Shown here: piece after piece, positions 1 to 13,291 of the stretch
Position numbering within the stretch: position 1 is the first letter of the stretch
Layout of the letters: every line of letters starts with the position of its first letter
DNA from: Rhynchospora pubera
Taxonomy: Eukaryota > Streptophyta > Magnoliopsida > Poales > Cyperaceae
DNA: 64,000 bases
Direction: 5' to 3'
Assembly (NCBI GenBank): GCA_028095005.1
Contig: CM051460.1
Location: forward strand, 288,502,653 to 288,566,652
Made by a program: the position numbers and the translations under genes
Notes under the pieces: model-generated
What the model saw: only the letters and a program-made list of their open reading frames with translations
What the model was told of the DNA's origin: nothing
Database searches by the model: none

Positions 1-2129
1 TTCATTTCAGCGAAGTAGTTGCTATTTGATCTACAACTTTGTTTCTTTTTCAGCCTTCACGTGATTCAGGATTCTCAACCACGTTGAATTTATTTTTCAC
101 TTTTATTTGAGTCTAATTGTCTAAATAATGGGATCTCTATAATAAATATTTAAAAGTAGATAACTTGATACTCAATACTTTATCTAAAATGAAAAATCAA
201 AAGGTTGAACTGATGATATAACTGCCAACATGCATATTGAATAATTAACAAGATATGCTAGGATTTGAAAGCTATTCCAATCAAGGTATAACAATTAAAA
301 ATAAATAAATAAAGATTAATGATTTACTTTTGCTAGCGGCAATTTGAATGTGACGTTTGTAAATCATGTAAAAGTTTGTGAGACTTGCATAACTTCTGAA
401 TAAATATATGAACTTATAAATCGATTATTTAGAAGATTCATTCATACCTATAATTAAATCAAGATAAGAAAAATGTGAGATGCTAAAAATAATAAACATA
501 TCTTTCAAAAATAATCATTCTGGATCAGGATCACACTCAATAACTCTTTAAATAAAGGCGAAATTGGCCCAACCAATATAAAAAGCATACAAAGGAACTG
601 ATACTATCATGCTTCCAGTGGTGCAAGGTACGACTGCACATTCAGGTGTCTAACGTGGATGGGCAAATTGAATTTCCAATGCACATTTTCTGCCAGTAAA
701 ATAAACAGCAGTCCCACAAATTATACTTTATTTAACATTCTTCCATAATTTATTTCCAAAAAAAAAATGATTCCAAATAGTAATGACTACAAGACGCGCA
801 ACTTTACCTAATAATTAAATAAAATTTCTCTTTTATTGAAGTTTTCACATCCTATCCTTATCCTTACTACTTATAAAGCACCTAGAGAAAGATCATAATA
901 AAATCACCAAAAGAGTTCAAATATGTGTTAACATAAGTTATATATCATTGATATGTGCAATTTGATATGATGTAAGGTTTATTTCATACAAAGAGTCAGA
1001 CTCTTTGACAGAAAATGATCAAGACACTGGATGGGTTTTTTTTTTCTTATTCTTTCTTAATTTGTGCGCACTATAAAAGAAAGAAAAAAAAAAAACAAAC
1101 CAACCCGTTGGTTTGCTTTAATGGCCAGAATTATACAAATAATATCCACTAATTTTTCACATTTTGGGGGCATTCTCTCCGTTGGTTTAAATTAAGATAA
1201 ATCATAATTAGGCAATCAGCTACATCCTTCTTTCTCAATTGGGGAAGCACTAAATTATTAAATCAAACCAAACAAATCTATAAAATTTTCTGATATTGAT
1301 CAGCATTGATAGCTAACTTGGATTTGTTTTACGGAACTTCTCTATTATGTCATTCTATGATAAAAATTGTTCTGGTTCGATTTGCACTGAATCAACAAGA
1401 GCACCTAAAATTCAAAACAGAAGATATTAGTTGAGTAATAGAAAATGAACACTTTAATTTCCCGATTTTCGCTTTCTTAATTTTGCAAAATTCCAAAGGT
1501 TAGAATAGTGGAGTCTAGGACCCTCGTGAAATTTCGAGGAAAGCTCTTTCTCATTTACTCTACTTAAATGCTATTTAAATCATACCAAACGTCTTTAAAT
1601 ATATTTCTATAAATTGAAACAATTGCCATAATGAAAATCTGAGCAATTACGAGAACAACTAGGCTACATCTCAAAAGAGCAATAAAAGTTTTGTGGCTCA
1701 TCGAAAAATCCAAACAATACGGCCATATCAAAATCAACTTTTTATGTAGGAATTGGATTTGGAATTCCTGCAATATTGAAATTTCCTAATCAAAATCTAA
1801 TACAATGTTGGATTTCATTTTATTCGATTAGATTTTGTGGAAAAATTCAATTCCATTGAAATTCTAGAAATTGGGTTGAAAAAGATCTTAATACCCCTCC
1901 TGCCTCCTCTCCTTCAAATAGACGAGGACAAATTAGTCATTTTTAAGAATTCAAATCAATTCTTTTTATATTTATTTTGATCATAAAATTTCAATTGAAA
2001 ATCATTCCCAATCAATTCTAATTCAATTAAATGAAATGAAATATCATGTCTACACAATTTTGGTCAGGACCTACGTGTACATGTATGCTTTCTACGTGTC
2101 AAAGACATACTTTCTTTAGCAGACCTTAA
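1..2129. other. AT-rich intergenic region, no gene seen
   Basis: No convincing coding exon on either strand; the only open frames are short and of low complexity. It contains homopolymer runs and imperfect repeats of AATTGAATTT-like sequence around 1770-2040. A TATA-like stretch near 2127-2140 (TTAATATATAC) could belong to the promoter of the gene starting at 2437, but this is weak. Confidence 0.5.
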
Positions 2130-2436
2130 TATATACAAAAATTTATTCAGGCGGGACGAAACTTCGTCAGGTTCTATCTTTTTATTTCTCTTGAAATAGA
2201 ATTACTTCTTGTCGTCGTGCAATTGCAATAGCAATTCTTCCTTGGTGTCTGTCTGATGAACCCAACTGCCTCTTGAAGTAACGAACCTGGAGTCCTAGAC
2301 TTTGACGCCACATTTATTCGCAAGACCCACCAAAGTTCCTAAATCCTAATACACGAAACTGAAAAGACACCTCTCAAGCAATCTCCAATTTCCGATCTTT
2401 TCAAGTTCTTTTTTGTGTTTAGCTTTCGTAGAGAAA

Positions 2437-5400
2437 ATGGGAGGCGGGAGTTCTAACAACAGGAACATCAATTACTCGGCGCCTAATTATTCCACGGGAA
2501 GGACTCTGGATAGGAAGTATTCTAGAATTGCTGATAACTACGAATCCATTGAACAGGTCTATTTTCTGATTTATTCTTCTGGTATTTTAGAAATTCGAAC
2601 AGGGCAAAATCATGTTATTGTCAGAAAAAAAAAGCCCAATATTTACACTGGAATATATTTTATTTGATATTTTTATATATCAAACAAAATGATTCAATTT
2701 GCCCCGTTCTTTTTTTTTCAATTAAATTGGTGTTTGGAAGTGGATGGAATAATAACAAGAACTAGAATTAGAACAAGAACGAGCTATTTCATGTTTGGTC
2801 CCCTTTAGAGTAGTTTGTTTTTGGCCTAAATTAGCTCACTTGTTCCAACAAAACCATAGAACTAGAACAAAAAAAAAAAAACATTGTTGTAGTTCTTGTT
2901 CTTATTCCTCCCACTTCCAAACAATTTCTTGTGTTTGGTATGGGGTTTGTATAAGTCTTATTACGAATAAGGCTTATTCGGGATGAAACCAAACGTGTTT
3001 TGAATAAGGCTTATTCCTAATAAGGGTTTATTCAACCCCTTATTCTAATTCCACCATATAGATGGTATTAGAATAAGGAGTTGAATAAGCTCTTATTCGG
3101 AATAAGGCTTATTCAAAACACGTTTGGTTTCATCCCGAATAAGCCTTATTCGGAATAAGGCTTATTCAACATTTTGCCAAACACACTAGAAAGTTCTAAC
3201 CTTTTTGTCTTTTTAATCGAACCCAAATTCCTACACCTACTACTTACTGATGACGGAGAGAAAGAGGAGAGAACTGTTAGTTTCTCTTCTTAATTCTAGT
3301 TTCATTAGGTGAGTCAATGAAGGATATATAATGGAGCAGAAAGTAACAAATTACATTTTGCATTTCTTCAAAGTTAAAGCTTTATTTACTCCGACCTTCT
3401 AATTAAGACTAAAATCAATGACTTTTTCCACAATTTTTATCTTGTTCATTTGTTTTAAAACTTTCTCCAAAATAGACGAAGAAGAGGGTTGAGATAGGAA
3501 AAGAAGGGACAATGTAAAAATTATTTGCTCCACAACTAGTAAAATAAATAGGAAAGAATAAAATGTCCTGAAAAAAGGTATCTTTTTTCTTTTTTTCTTT
3601 GGTATCAAATTAGAGTGCAGAAGAGGTGAATGGGTTTTATCATGCTTTCCTTATCCCACCCTCTTAAGTCCTTTGATAAGGCAATGGTTGAGTGTACACA
3701 TCAAATGATCAATAGCCTAAAAGTCCGGAAGTACACTACATTTGTATGAAACTGGATTTCAAAGCTACAATCCTATTGTGTAAGATTTAATTGGAATAGC
3801 AACCACTAAGTGGACTGCTAAACTGCTGTTTTAATTGTTTTTAGTACACATAAGACACAATTTTTCTTAAATAATAAACATATTTTAAAAAGAATTTTGA
3901 TTATAAACATGCCAGTGGTGTTCTGCTATGTTCAGTATTAGAATTAATTTGTCAGCTCTATTATACAGTCCACTTAATCGCCTTTGTTTAATGCTCAGTG
4001 CACAAAATATAAAATGAAGGGGGCATAAATTACATATAACACTAGATAGAAAATGCCAAGTATTTTATGTTGTTTAATATTTCAAGTTGATGGGGTGAAA
4101 ACAGGTGCTGCATGCAAGAACTCCTTTTTCCTGGTTCATGATAATTCAGATGAAAACAGAACTCCTTTCACGTCACTATCTAAGTGGAGCATGTGCTGCA
4201 TGCAAGAGCCAATATATATTATATTATCTTAGCACTGATTAATATCTTTAGCTTGTACATTTTGCACCTAATGCTTGAGGAAGTCACCAACTAAAGTTAA
4301 ATGCTTGTGAAGTACAACTATTAAAAAATTAAATATAAGAGAAGTTATCTATATAAGAACTCTCTCTTGGTTTCAGGGTGATACAGATCAAATAATTTAC
4401 TGGTGCATAACAGTACCATACAATGATACAGATCAAATAATTTACTGGTGCATAACAGTACCATGCAATGTCAAATTTGGCTGTCTGTTTATTCAGAATT
4501 TCAACTGCGTTCATGTAATGCCCCAAATTCGCCATGCTTTGCTTAAAAACCAAGAGAAGCAGATTAATGATATTTGACCCCCACAACTTTGCAAAGGATA
4601 ACTTCTAATTCCCTCATCCTCGACCTGAACTATGGCGGTTCGATCATAACATGTTTACCATACACATGATCATCGTCCTGCATCCTCTTTTTTTGTTTGA
4701 TTAATGGGCTAATTGTATTCCTTTATATTACCCTTTTAAAAAAATGCAACTAGATTAAGAATTTACAAATCATGACAGTATTCTCAGCTACCACTCTTGT
4801 TTTTCTCAAAAGGTGCAAAAACTTTCCTCCCTCTCCCCGCCCCCCCCCCCCCCCCCCTCTACAAAACTCTCTCTATATATAAGGTAAAGGGAAGGAGTGA
4901 AGAGTGATAAATAAAAGCCTTCATTTTTTTTAAAATAAGAATAAGAAAGGCAGGTTTAGATGATGTTACATTAATTGATTACATAAGCACAAAAACACTC
5001 TGTTATTTATAGTTTTGTTCTTTTTCCACCCCCTCGATTTCAATTCATTTTTCAATATTATTTATAATTTTTTATATTACTTTTGTCCGTGTATATAAGC
5101 TTAAATTAGAAGCATGAAAAAAGTATAATTTCTATTCGAGTTATATTTTGGGGGCACTACTCTTGCACTAATTTGTGGGGTCCTACAATTTAATATTAAA
5201 AGAAAAAAATTAAGCTTTTTGCAACTTCTTCACTAAGTATGAGGACTGATGCCTACCTCTTCTGCTCCTAAGGAATCTTTGGATGTGTTCTCCGTTTATA
5301 CTTTTTAAATATGACATCACATATGTCATTCCTTTTTCGAAGTAAAGAAATTAGTATTCAAGAATCAATTATAATTATAATGCAATTTTTGCCACAGCCA

Positions 5401-8400
5401 TCTTTTGTGTTGATGGGCCAGTGGAAAAACTAAGCTTGGATAATGGAAAAAACAATACAGTTGTAGTATTTCCTCAAACATAATATCAAACAACTAGGGT
5501 GGACTTGGCAAAAATACTAGAGGTTTACTTTTGAAAACATTTTTGGTTTAAGCATATAAGATTAGTATCAATGTAAATTTCGCTTATGTATGCAGGTAAC
5601 CGAAGCTCTCTTAAATGCAGGCCTAGAATCTTCCAATCTCATTGTAGGAATTGACTTCACTAAAAGCAATGAGTGGACAGGTATTCTATTGATAAAATTT
5701 TAATGTTTTATGGGAAAAAAATGGAAAGTCAACACTACTTGTTTTACAGGATTACTAAGATTCTCACAGTTTAATTGAAATGTAAGGTGAATATCCACAA
5801 ATGCTGTTTCTCAGGGGTCAAATTTTTAATATTATTCTTTTTCTTTGGAGAAAAGGTAAAGAGTCATTTAAGGGACGTTGCTTGCATCAAATTAGTGACA
5901 CACCAAATCCATATGAGCTTGCAATTTCAATTGTTGGAAGGACTTTAGCAAAGTTTGATGAAGATAACTTAATCCCATGCTTTGGATTTGGTGATAGTAA
6001 GCTTTTGCATTCTTTTTTTCTTAAATTTTAATAATACATTTTTTTTACCCATCTTGTTGGAAATTTGCTGAGATATCAAGATCATTTCACTGGCTCACGG
6101 AACGGATAGAGCTGTGAATTGGTATTAGAGTTTAAACAACATGATCATGTTTATTAGAGATTGTTGTGCTGCTATTGTTTGATATTTTTTCATCCTTTAC
6201 TCTTCAGTTTAGCCAGGTCAGGCACAGGGTGCCACTTATTTTTGTACAAACTAATTTGCTAAGCAGTTCAGGGTTGCTCATTTCAGTATTTACTTCCGCT
6301 GTACTTCACTGCTGTAATTTTTCCATTCTTCTTTCAGCGACAACACATGATAAACATGTGTTTGGTTTTTACCCTGACCAGAGGCCATGCAATGGATTCG
6401 AGGAGGCACTATATCGATATAGAGAACTTGTCCCAGTATTACACTTATCTGGTAATTTACTATCTGGCCCCCTTTTTTTTGTTACAGTGGCTGAAATCAC
6501 AGGTTGGTCATTTGACACTTGGTATAGCATTTTTGGAAAACATTATTTCGATTCATTCTCAGTCGCAATACATAAGGGATAACATATTTTCAAATAGGCT
6601 CCTCACTTATCCTCACATACTTCCCTTTTCCTTGATTCTTGACAAAAGGAAACCACATAATCAATGGAAATGGGGCTGCAATCAAAATGAGCATCTAAGA
6701 GTTGAAAAATAGCGAGTACTTGAGTGCTTAAAATTATAAGAATTGGGATTATAATCTACAAGTTATGCTTTTAAATTATCTTGCTTTTTTAGAAACACTG
6801 CATTTAATGTACTGATTTGCTATTAGGGAATAGAACACCAGATTGCTACGGGGCATGACATCCAAATTAAAATTTTTATTTTCATACTAAACTTAAATGC
6901 AGCGTTGAAAAATAGTGAGTACTTGAGTGGTTAGAAGTATAAGAACTGGGATTAAAATCTACGAGTTATTTATTTAAAATATCTTGCTTATTTAGAAACG
7001 ATGCATTTAATGTACTGATTTGCTATTAGGGAATAAAATACCAGAAATTCTTGTTACGTGCCATGACATCCAAATTAAAATTTTATTTTTCATACTAAAA
7101 TTCTAAAAACATTCAATATATCTACAGGAGGAACTTCGTTTGCACCAATAATTGAAATGGCCATGACTATAGTCGAACAGAGTGGGGGGCAATACCATGT
7201 TTTACTCATCATAGCTGATGGACAGGTATGAACTTATATTATTCTTGTCCATTATGTTTTACAAATTTTTGAGGCGTGACAAAATATTCCTTATGCAGTT
7301 TCATCTATTTTCTTAATTATTAATTTTGTTAAAGAACTTTGACTATTTGATGTTTTTGGCAGGTTAGTGGCGAACATGAGAAACCCACAATTGACGCTAT
7401 TGTAAAAGCCAGGTATGTTTCTTTGTAGTCTACACCATTTAGCAAAAAAAATTGATGATGGCACTCTGAACAGTGTGATTGAAAATAAAATTTGTTGGTT
7501 TTCAGTGAGTATCCATTGTCAATTGTGCTAGTCGGAGTAGGTGATGGACCATGGGAGACAATGAAACAATTTGATGATAACATTCCAAACCGGAGCTTTG
7601 ACAACTTCCAGGTGCGGTCTTTATTTCGCTAATTTTTGCAACTTCTTCCTTCCGAGAACAAATCTCAAAAATGTATTAAACTGAAAATTCACTTGACAAG
7701 AGAGAACAATTTGAAGCCAGCAGTTTTTTTTTTCTCATTTATTTCTAAAACTGAATGAAAAAAAACTTTTTCAATTTACATTATGCATGAAAGTTGTTGG
7801 GAAATTGAGTTTTGAATGCTTAGCTCAATTATCTGACTCAATCCTTTGTTGCAGTTTGTAAATTTCACAGAGATAATGTCAAAGAGTTTGCCAGAGTCGA
7901 GAAAAGAGGCAGTCTTTGCTCTTGCTGCTCTAATGGAAGTACCATTACAGTACAAAGCAACAATTGAATTGGGTCTCTTAGGGTGAGATAGTGTTCTCTT
8001 TTTTCTTCATCTTTCTTTCTACTTTTCATGAAAATATATACCTAGGGCAGCAAACTGGTGGTATTGTGTCAGATTTACTACGTAAAGTTCATTTAGGTTT
8101 CAGTCAACTCAAGGTTACAAACTTACAATCTACTTTGATATATTGGGTTTCTTGTGTAGTCTTATTGCCTTATCAGGTGTGGTTAAGTCTAGTTTCAGGT
8201 GAATCTGCATGCCATACCAGTTGGTTTTGGTTGCAAGCTGTTCATGTTCTAGACCTGCACCATCTCAATTTTATCTGGAAAAATCAATTTATCAATTTAC
8301 CATGCTGCTTTAAAAGTTTCTTTTTCTAGGTTACTCATCGCTTTTCTGTTGCAAATCAGGTTAAAACTATGGCCAATTGAGTTGAACTTATTGCATTGGT

Positions 8401-9619
8401 CAGTGGATCCAAAATTGACCAAATTGTATTGGTCAGAGCATAAAAAATTATAAGCTCAGCTTGTTCTCTTTTGTATAACTCTCTCTCTCTCTCTCACTCA
8501 CAGGCGTAGACGTGGAAGGTCACCAGACAAAGTTGCTCTTCCACCACCAAGGTGTTCTTCTAGAAGCAGTGAATCCAATCAATTTCAAGGGAACAATTCA
8601 TTACCTATTTCTTACACCCAGACTCATCCAAAAGCTTCAACAGGTTCCACTGGTTTGGGATCCACTTCTACTGACAATAATCAGGTACACATTTTTATCA
8701 TCTAATGAATAATTGTCAGGCTTTATCATTTTACCCTGTTGCTGTGCTAAGCCCCATACTGGTATGCAATGGCTGAAGTTAGATTCAATGATCTAAACTC
8801 TGAAGTGCATCCAATATTCCTTTTCTTTAGTATTCTAGATTCTGCTAAGTGCTAACTGATGTTTTTTTTTTGGGATATTTTAATAAAATGTCCATAGTTC
8901 AAACATTACAATTGCAAGTTTATAATCTCATCTCATCGTGAAGTACTGTGGATGTTCATAAATTAATCATTTTACTCTTTATACAAAGTCACCAGTAACC
9001 TGTATCTTGAATAAAATAAAATAGAAGTTCAGTAGCATTAAAGATTTAAACAAATTTTAGGTTTCACCATATACCAAATAATATATAAAATAAGCAATTA
9101 TCACTAACAAAGTGAATTAATAAGTATCATTTGCCAGTTTATATTTAATATGTGTTTTCTGTTTAGTTATTAATAATATTATGTTGTTGTAGGATTGAAA
9201 GTGTTTATCTTTTTCAAACAATTATCCATGAATAATTTGGATATTTTATTGTCAACAGACTTGTCCCATTTGCCTTGTGAATCCAAAGAACATGGCTTTT
9301 AATTGTGGTCATCAGGTGAGCTTTCTTGCATTCTGTAGTTTCATTCCTCAAAATTAAATGCCATATTGTGTTATGAGATTTGTAAGTTTTCCTTTACAAT
9401 ATTCCAGACATTAGCTAAATCTTTTTCTGTGCTAATGATGTAATTACTTTGTAGAAAATTCTCTAACTAAACTGTGCAATTCATGCACCAGTCCAAAATA
9501 TAGAAAATGCATGTGATGATATTATTCTTCTCTTACAGACATGCCACGACTGCGGTCCGAGCCTTCAGACATGTCCTATTTGTCGCACACCAATCCAAGC
9601 AAGGATTAAACTATACTAA
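2437..9619 (+). CDS. RGLG-type E3 ubiquitin ligase (copine/vWA domain plus C-terminal RING)
   Basis: Eleven exons: 2437-2556, 5596-5680, 5856-5996, 6338-6451, 7128-7225, 7363-7412, 7506-7611, 7855-7982, 8504-8684, 9259-9315, 9539-9619. All have GT..AG borders and compatible phases, giving about 386 residues. The start at 2437 gives MGGGSS, an N-myristoylation signal typical of RGLG proteins and a sign of membrane association. Residues about 41-290 form the copine-type vWA domain; its MIDAS-like motif is DFTKSN (D60), followed by FGFGD and IIADGQ. A basic and proline-rich linker (RRRGR..ALPPPR) precedes a RING finger at 342-380 (CPIC..CGH..C..C..CPIC). Family members in Arabidopsis transfer ubiquitin in hormone and stress signalling; the substrate here cannot be read. 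The length is slightly below the usual 380-490. Nothing is broken. The AG at 2420-2421, just before the ATG, could be the acceptor of a 5' UTR intron. Confidence 0.93.
2931..3187. mobile_element. Long hairpin (fold-back) MITE in RGLG intron 1
   Basis: The two halves are near-perfect inverted copies around a centre near 3057. Arms of about 120 bp are built from AATAAGGCTTATTC-type units, and both carry an inverted CAAACGTG segment. The outer ends read GTGTTTGG and CCAAACAC. There is no coding capacity. I did not find an unambiguous target duplication. Fold-back elements with ends of this kind recur at 42813-43150 and 43478-43745. Confidence 0.75.
4380..4469. repeat. 45-bp tandem duplication
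   Basis: A 45-bp unit beginning GATACAGATCAAATAATTTA occurs twice head to tail with one visible mismatch. It lies in RGLG intron 1 and has no evident function. Confidence 0.85.
6701..7105. repeat. About 200-bp tandem duplication in RGLG intron 4
   Basis: Two diverged copies (about 6701-6902 and 6903-7105) share GTTGAAAAATAG, AGTACTTGAGTG, TGTACTGATTTGCTATTAGG and GACATCCAAATTAAAATTTT in the same order. The second copy ends about 22 bp before exon 5, so the duplication lengthened the intron without disturbing the acceptor. Confidence 0.8.
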
Positions 9620-10447
9620 ATTCTCAACATAGTACTATATCTTTGAATAATGAGAATTAATTAAGGTTTGCTGTTATAAAGTAGAAAGAATCGTGGGAGT
9701 TGAAAGCTGGAAAACTAAGGTGGAATTATTGGTTGATGTGCATATTTTGTTAGATCTTTCTTTTAGATAGATAGTGCTACTTGTATTTTTTTTTTTCGTA
9801 TTTCTTTTTATAAGGTAGCTGGAGATCGTTAGGAATGCAATTTTATCTTCTCTTTTCGGTATCATGTGTTCTTTTTTTGCACCCTCTTCTTTGAAATATA
9901 TATCTTTCACTAGAGTAGAAAACTTAGCACTTTGTTCTTGTTTTCCTTAATTTCCTTTGAAAGTGTTTTTTTTATTTATGTTGCTAAATGTTTTTTCCCT
10001 CTCAGAAAGAGTTTCAAAATATGTGAACTTACGAAAGATGTTTAGTTTGAACCCCTCTGTTCCAAGGCTCGTTGTGGTTATTATGAGTTATACATGATAT
10101 TAAAAGACAAAAGACGTTTTGATTTTCCACTTTGGGAGGAGTATATAACACTTGGCTGTGCTCCAGTAAAATCTGTAGAGGGGAAACAAGGGGCGATGAG
10201 GTAAGATTGAGCAAGTGAACTTCTACACCTCAAATTTGGGGTTACTAAAATTAGTTGTTTGAAGGTGAGAAGTTTACTCTTGGTGCATTCACCCCTCTTT
10301 ATTTGAAGTTGTCTGGTCTTGTGGAGCAAGATGAGGATTAAAAGTTCACCTAACCTTCTTCCCTCACCCTTCCAAAATGTGATACTGGAGCACAGCTTAT
10401 ACTAGTACTTCAAGTTCCCAAGTAATTCTTTTGACGCTTATCACATG
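9620..10447. other. RGLG 3' flank, no gene seen
   Basis: This holds the probable 3' UTR of the RGLG gene and AT-rich spacer. Short open frames on the minus strand (9674-9910, 10029-10329) have no recognisable domain and are treated as chance. Confidence 0.5.
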
Positions 10448-10734
10448 TATACCTGTCAAACGTGGTAAGTGGCAACGGAACAGGGCGTTCCGTTTGCCGT
10501 GCCACTAACGAAACGACACAATTTCAGCATTTCGTTTGCCGTTCCATTTACCATTTCGTTAAACGGCATGTACAAAATACACCATTTCAATAAACGGCAT
10601 GTGCTATTCCGTTCCACTATCCATTTCGTTTGCCGTTCCATTATCAAAACGGCACGTTTCGCGCTGCCACTAACCGTTCCGTTTTTGCTTAACGTCACGG
10701 CATAACGCAATAACGTGTGCCGTTGACAGCCCTA
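10448..10734. mobile_element. hAT-type MITE (TAGGGCTGTCAA family), copy 1
   Basis: A perfect 8-bp direct repeat ATCACATG flanks the element at 10440-10447 and 10735-10742, the target-site length of hAT transposons. The right end reads TTGACAGCCCTA; the left end is a mutated version, TATACCTGTCAA. The 287-bp interior is rich in GTTTCGTT and AACGGCA repeats and codes for nothing. It moves only with a transposase supplied elsewhere. Confidence 0.88.
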
Positions 10735-10915
10735 ATCACATGGTCCATATACTTATTATGCCAAAAAAAAAAAAAAATACCATGTAAACAATGTCCCCAC
10801 TTATCCCAGATTTTATTGAGTTCTGAGTTCATGATATATATCATACAAAATACAATTAAAAATTAAAAAGCCTTGTAAAGTACAAAATTGCACAGCTCCT
10901 CTACATTTGAGTCTC

Positions 10916-11337
10916 TTATCCCAAAGCTTGAACCTTGTCTTTAGTAGTGAACTCAAACTGTTGCACATCAGAGCTGAGACATGGGCTTGTGAATAGTATA
11001 TCCTCAGGTCCAACGGCCAAGCACAACGAACCACCCTTCTCTAAATTAGTAGACACATGAGTTTTAGCATCTGAATTCGAACTTGAGTTCATGTCCCACT
11101 GGGAATCAGATTCGGTACAGATAATACTTAGCTTGGCCGGCTTGTTGGATCCGACGGCTTGCAAGCAGAAGTAAGTGCCTTTCACAGTCAGAAACTTCTG
11201 TGGGGTGTATTCCCATGCATCAGATTCATTGCATGGCCCTAGTCTTAGTGCTTTATTTTGATTTGTACGCAACATGCATGTGCCGGTTGACGGATGGAAG
11301 ATTACATTGGTTGGTCGCCTTGCAGTGAGAACTGTAC
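10916..11337 (-). pseudogene. Orphan C-terminal beta-trefoil-like domain of a GH5 cellulase-like protein
   Basis: About 140 residues on the minus strand resemble the C-terminal region of plant glycosyl hydrolase family 5 proteins of the At1g13130 type. Recognisable pieces are HPSTGTC, LGPCNESDAWEYTPQK, LTVKGTYFCLQA, PAKLSIIC and SLCLAVG, followed by a stop near 10916. An AG acceptor (CTGCAG) lies just upstream at about 11338, so this may be the former last exon. The GH5 catalytic barrel is absent from the upstream side up to the next transposon, so hydrolase activity is not expected. I infer a gene fragment left by rearrangement or transposition. The domain assignment rests on remembered family resemblance. 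Confidence 0.65.
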
Positions 11338-11368
11338 CTGCAGTTGTAATTTGTAATTGTTTTAACAA

Positions 11369-12951
11369 TTGTTACAATAATGCAATTTGGGAATTGGTGA
11401 TAACTGAGCTGTGACTGCTGAGACATAGCCAGGTTGTGTCCAATAACCAATTTAAAAGGAAAATTAGCTCTATGGTTGTCTTCATGTCTTGTTTAGTTCT
11501 TAGTTCTGTAATTACCACTTAATTCTTTGACTAAAATCAACTACTAATTGGTTAATTTAATTAGTAATAGTGGGAAATCAAGGTTTACTGGTAATTGCAA
11601 TTTGAGTAGAAACATTAGTGATAGTAAATTGGTTTTCAATTTTAGTGGGAGACTACATATCAGAATTATTTGATCAGGGATGTGGGTTAATTGACAAAAA
11701 TTTAACCTGTTGTTGACTGGGGAAGAGGAGTAGAAGAGGGAGAAGGAGAGGCCAAGTTGGAGAGAGTAAGGCCGGAGCAGAGCAGCACCAGTTGAGGTAT
11801 TAGAGAAACCTTCATCTCTCTTTCTGTTCTTATTCGCTCTTTCCTTCTCTTCTATCCTTTTCCATGTTCAATCTTCTCTCTCGCAAGTGCCTTTTCTAGT
11901 GAGGTTTTTTTCAGTGGGAAGTGAGAAAGGAGCGTGTGAAAGCATTGACTAAAGCACTGCTCAGTGTACAGTGTAGAACGATCTTCTATGTCATATGAAA
12001 TCTTTCTATTTGTGAAACGGGTTTATTCCGATGAGCGACAGTGAAAGCTTTGCAACAAGTCTTTGTGATGGTACATTGGTATTCCATGGCAATTGGGTAC
12101 GTAATTTATGTAAATCCTTCGATCAAATAAATATTAAGTTCTGCAATCTGAATAGTTTTTTTTTACTTTAATAATGTTACGGGTGAATGAAATAATATTT
12201 GAGAAGAGGATAGATTGAGAGAAGCAAATAATAACAATTTATTTTTTCTGCTTCTCTTTTTCCAAAAAAAAAAAATAAAATAAAATTGTTTAGAATGCGA
12301 ATCAACAAAACTTTTAGAATAATATGATCTATAATTATTGACGATGAAATAAAAAAAAAATAGATAAACATGTTTTCACTTTATACAATAAACTATGGGG
12401 GAAAAAATAAAAAACCGTATGTATATTGTCAATGTTACGGTTTCAACTATCGATTTCAAAAGCCAAACCTCTCATTGTAGTATACTTCGCTTATCCATTG
12501 TCAAAATATTGTTGGAAACAAATTTTATTGTCTTCATTTTTCACTGTTGTCTGAATAGAAGAAAACTATGAATTTTGACGTTTTTAGACTGTCCCATACA
12601 GTCATTTCCATCCAATTTTGTTTCTTTTCCAATCTAACATATAAAAAATCTAGAAATTAGAAATTTCGTCTTTCTTAAAAATTATTTATGAGATTCAGTT
12701 GGTTCGGACTCCGGATTGATTTAAGTGATCGCTATACGCGGTGTATTAGTTCAGGGGATAGAGAGTGATAATTAAATCAGGAGAAGTTCAATTTTTTTAT
12801 TCTTTTCTGGAGTAGATGATAAGTGAGCTTCCTTCCTACACGTATGAATAGAAGATAATTATTATTATGGTTATAATTGCGCAGCTGTCCCAGATTAACC
12901 CACCAAAGCTACATGGTGCTGGGCCCTCCGCACAGAACTTTGGATTGCGGT
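11369..12951. other. Intergenic spacer
   Basis: No coding exon was recognised. The sequence is AT-rich with short purine and pyrimidine tracts. The expected upstream part of the GH5-like gene is not present here. Confidence 0.5.
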
Positions 12952-13291
12952 CCAGGCTGTCAAACCGATGCCGTTTCGCACGTTTACGTTCCGTTTCGTT
13001 CAAACGAAATAGAAAACGAAAGAACAAATGAGTTTCGTTTTTTAAAACGGAACGAAAACGAAACAAAGTTTGGTAAACGAAATAAAACACGAAAATATGT
13101 TGAAATCAATGTAAAATGAAAAATGGAACACAAAATATGTTGAAATCAATATAAAATGAAGAATGGAACACAAAACTATTTCGTTTACCGAAATAGAACG
13201 AAAACGAAATACCTGTTCTGTTTCGTTAGCGAAACGGAATGAAAATGGAACTGTCCTGTTTCGTGCTCGTTTCCCACGTTTGACAGCCCTA
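12952..13291. mobile_element. hAT-type MITE (TAGGGCTGTCAA family), copy 2
   Basis: The left end (CCAGGCTGTCAAAC) and right end (GTTTGACAGCCCTA) are inverted and match the terminal repeats of the copies at 10448 and 13608. The interior is rich in CGTTTCGTT and AACGAAAC. I could not see a convincing 8-bp target duplication, so this copy is older or has a damaged left end. Confidence 0.7.

Noticed and set aside
6166..6712. Two overlapping frames in the RGLG gene
   Set aside because: They read exon 4 plus flanking intron; only 6338-6451 is supported by frame and family.
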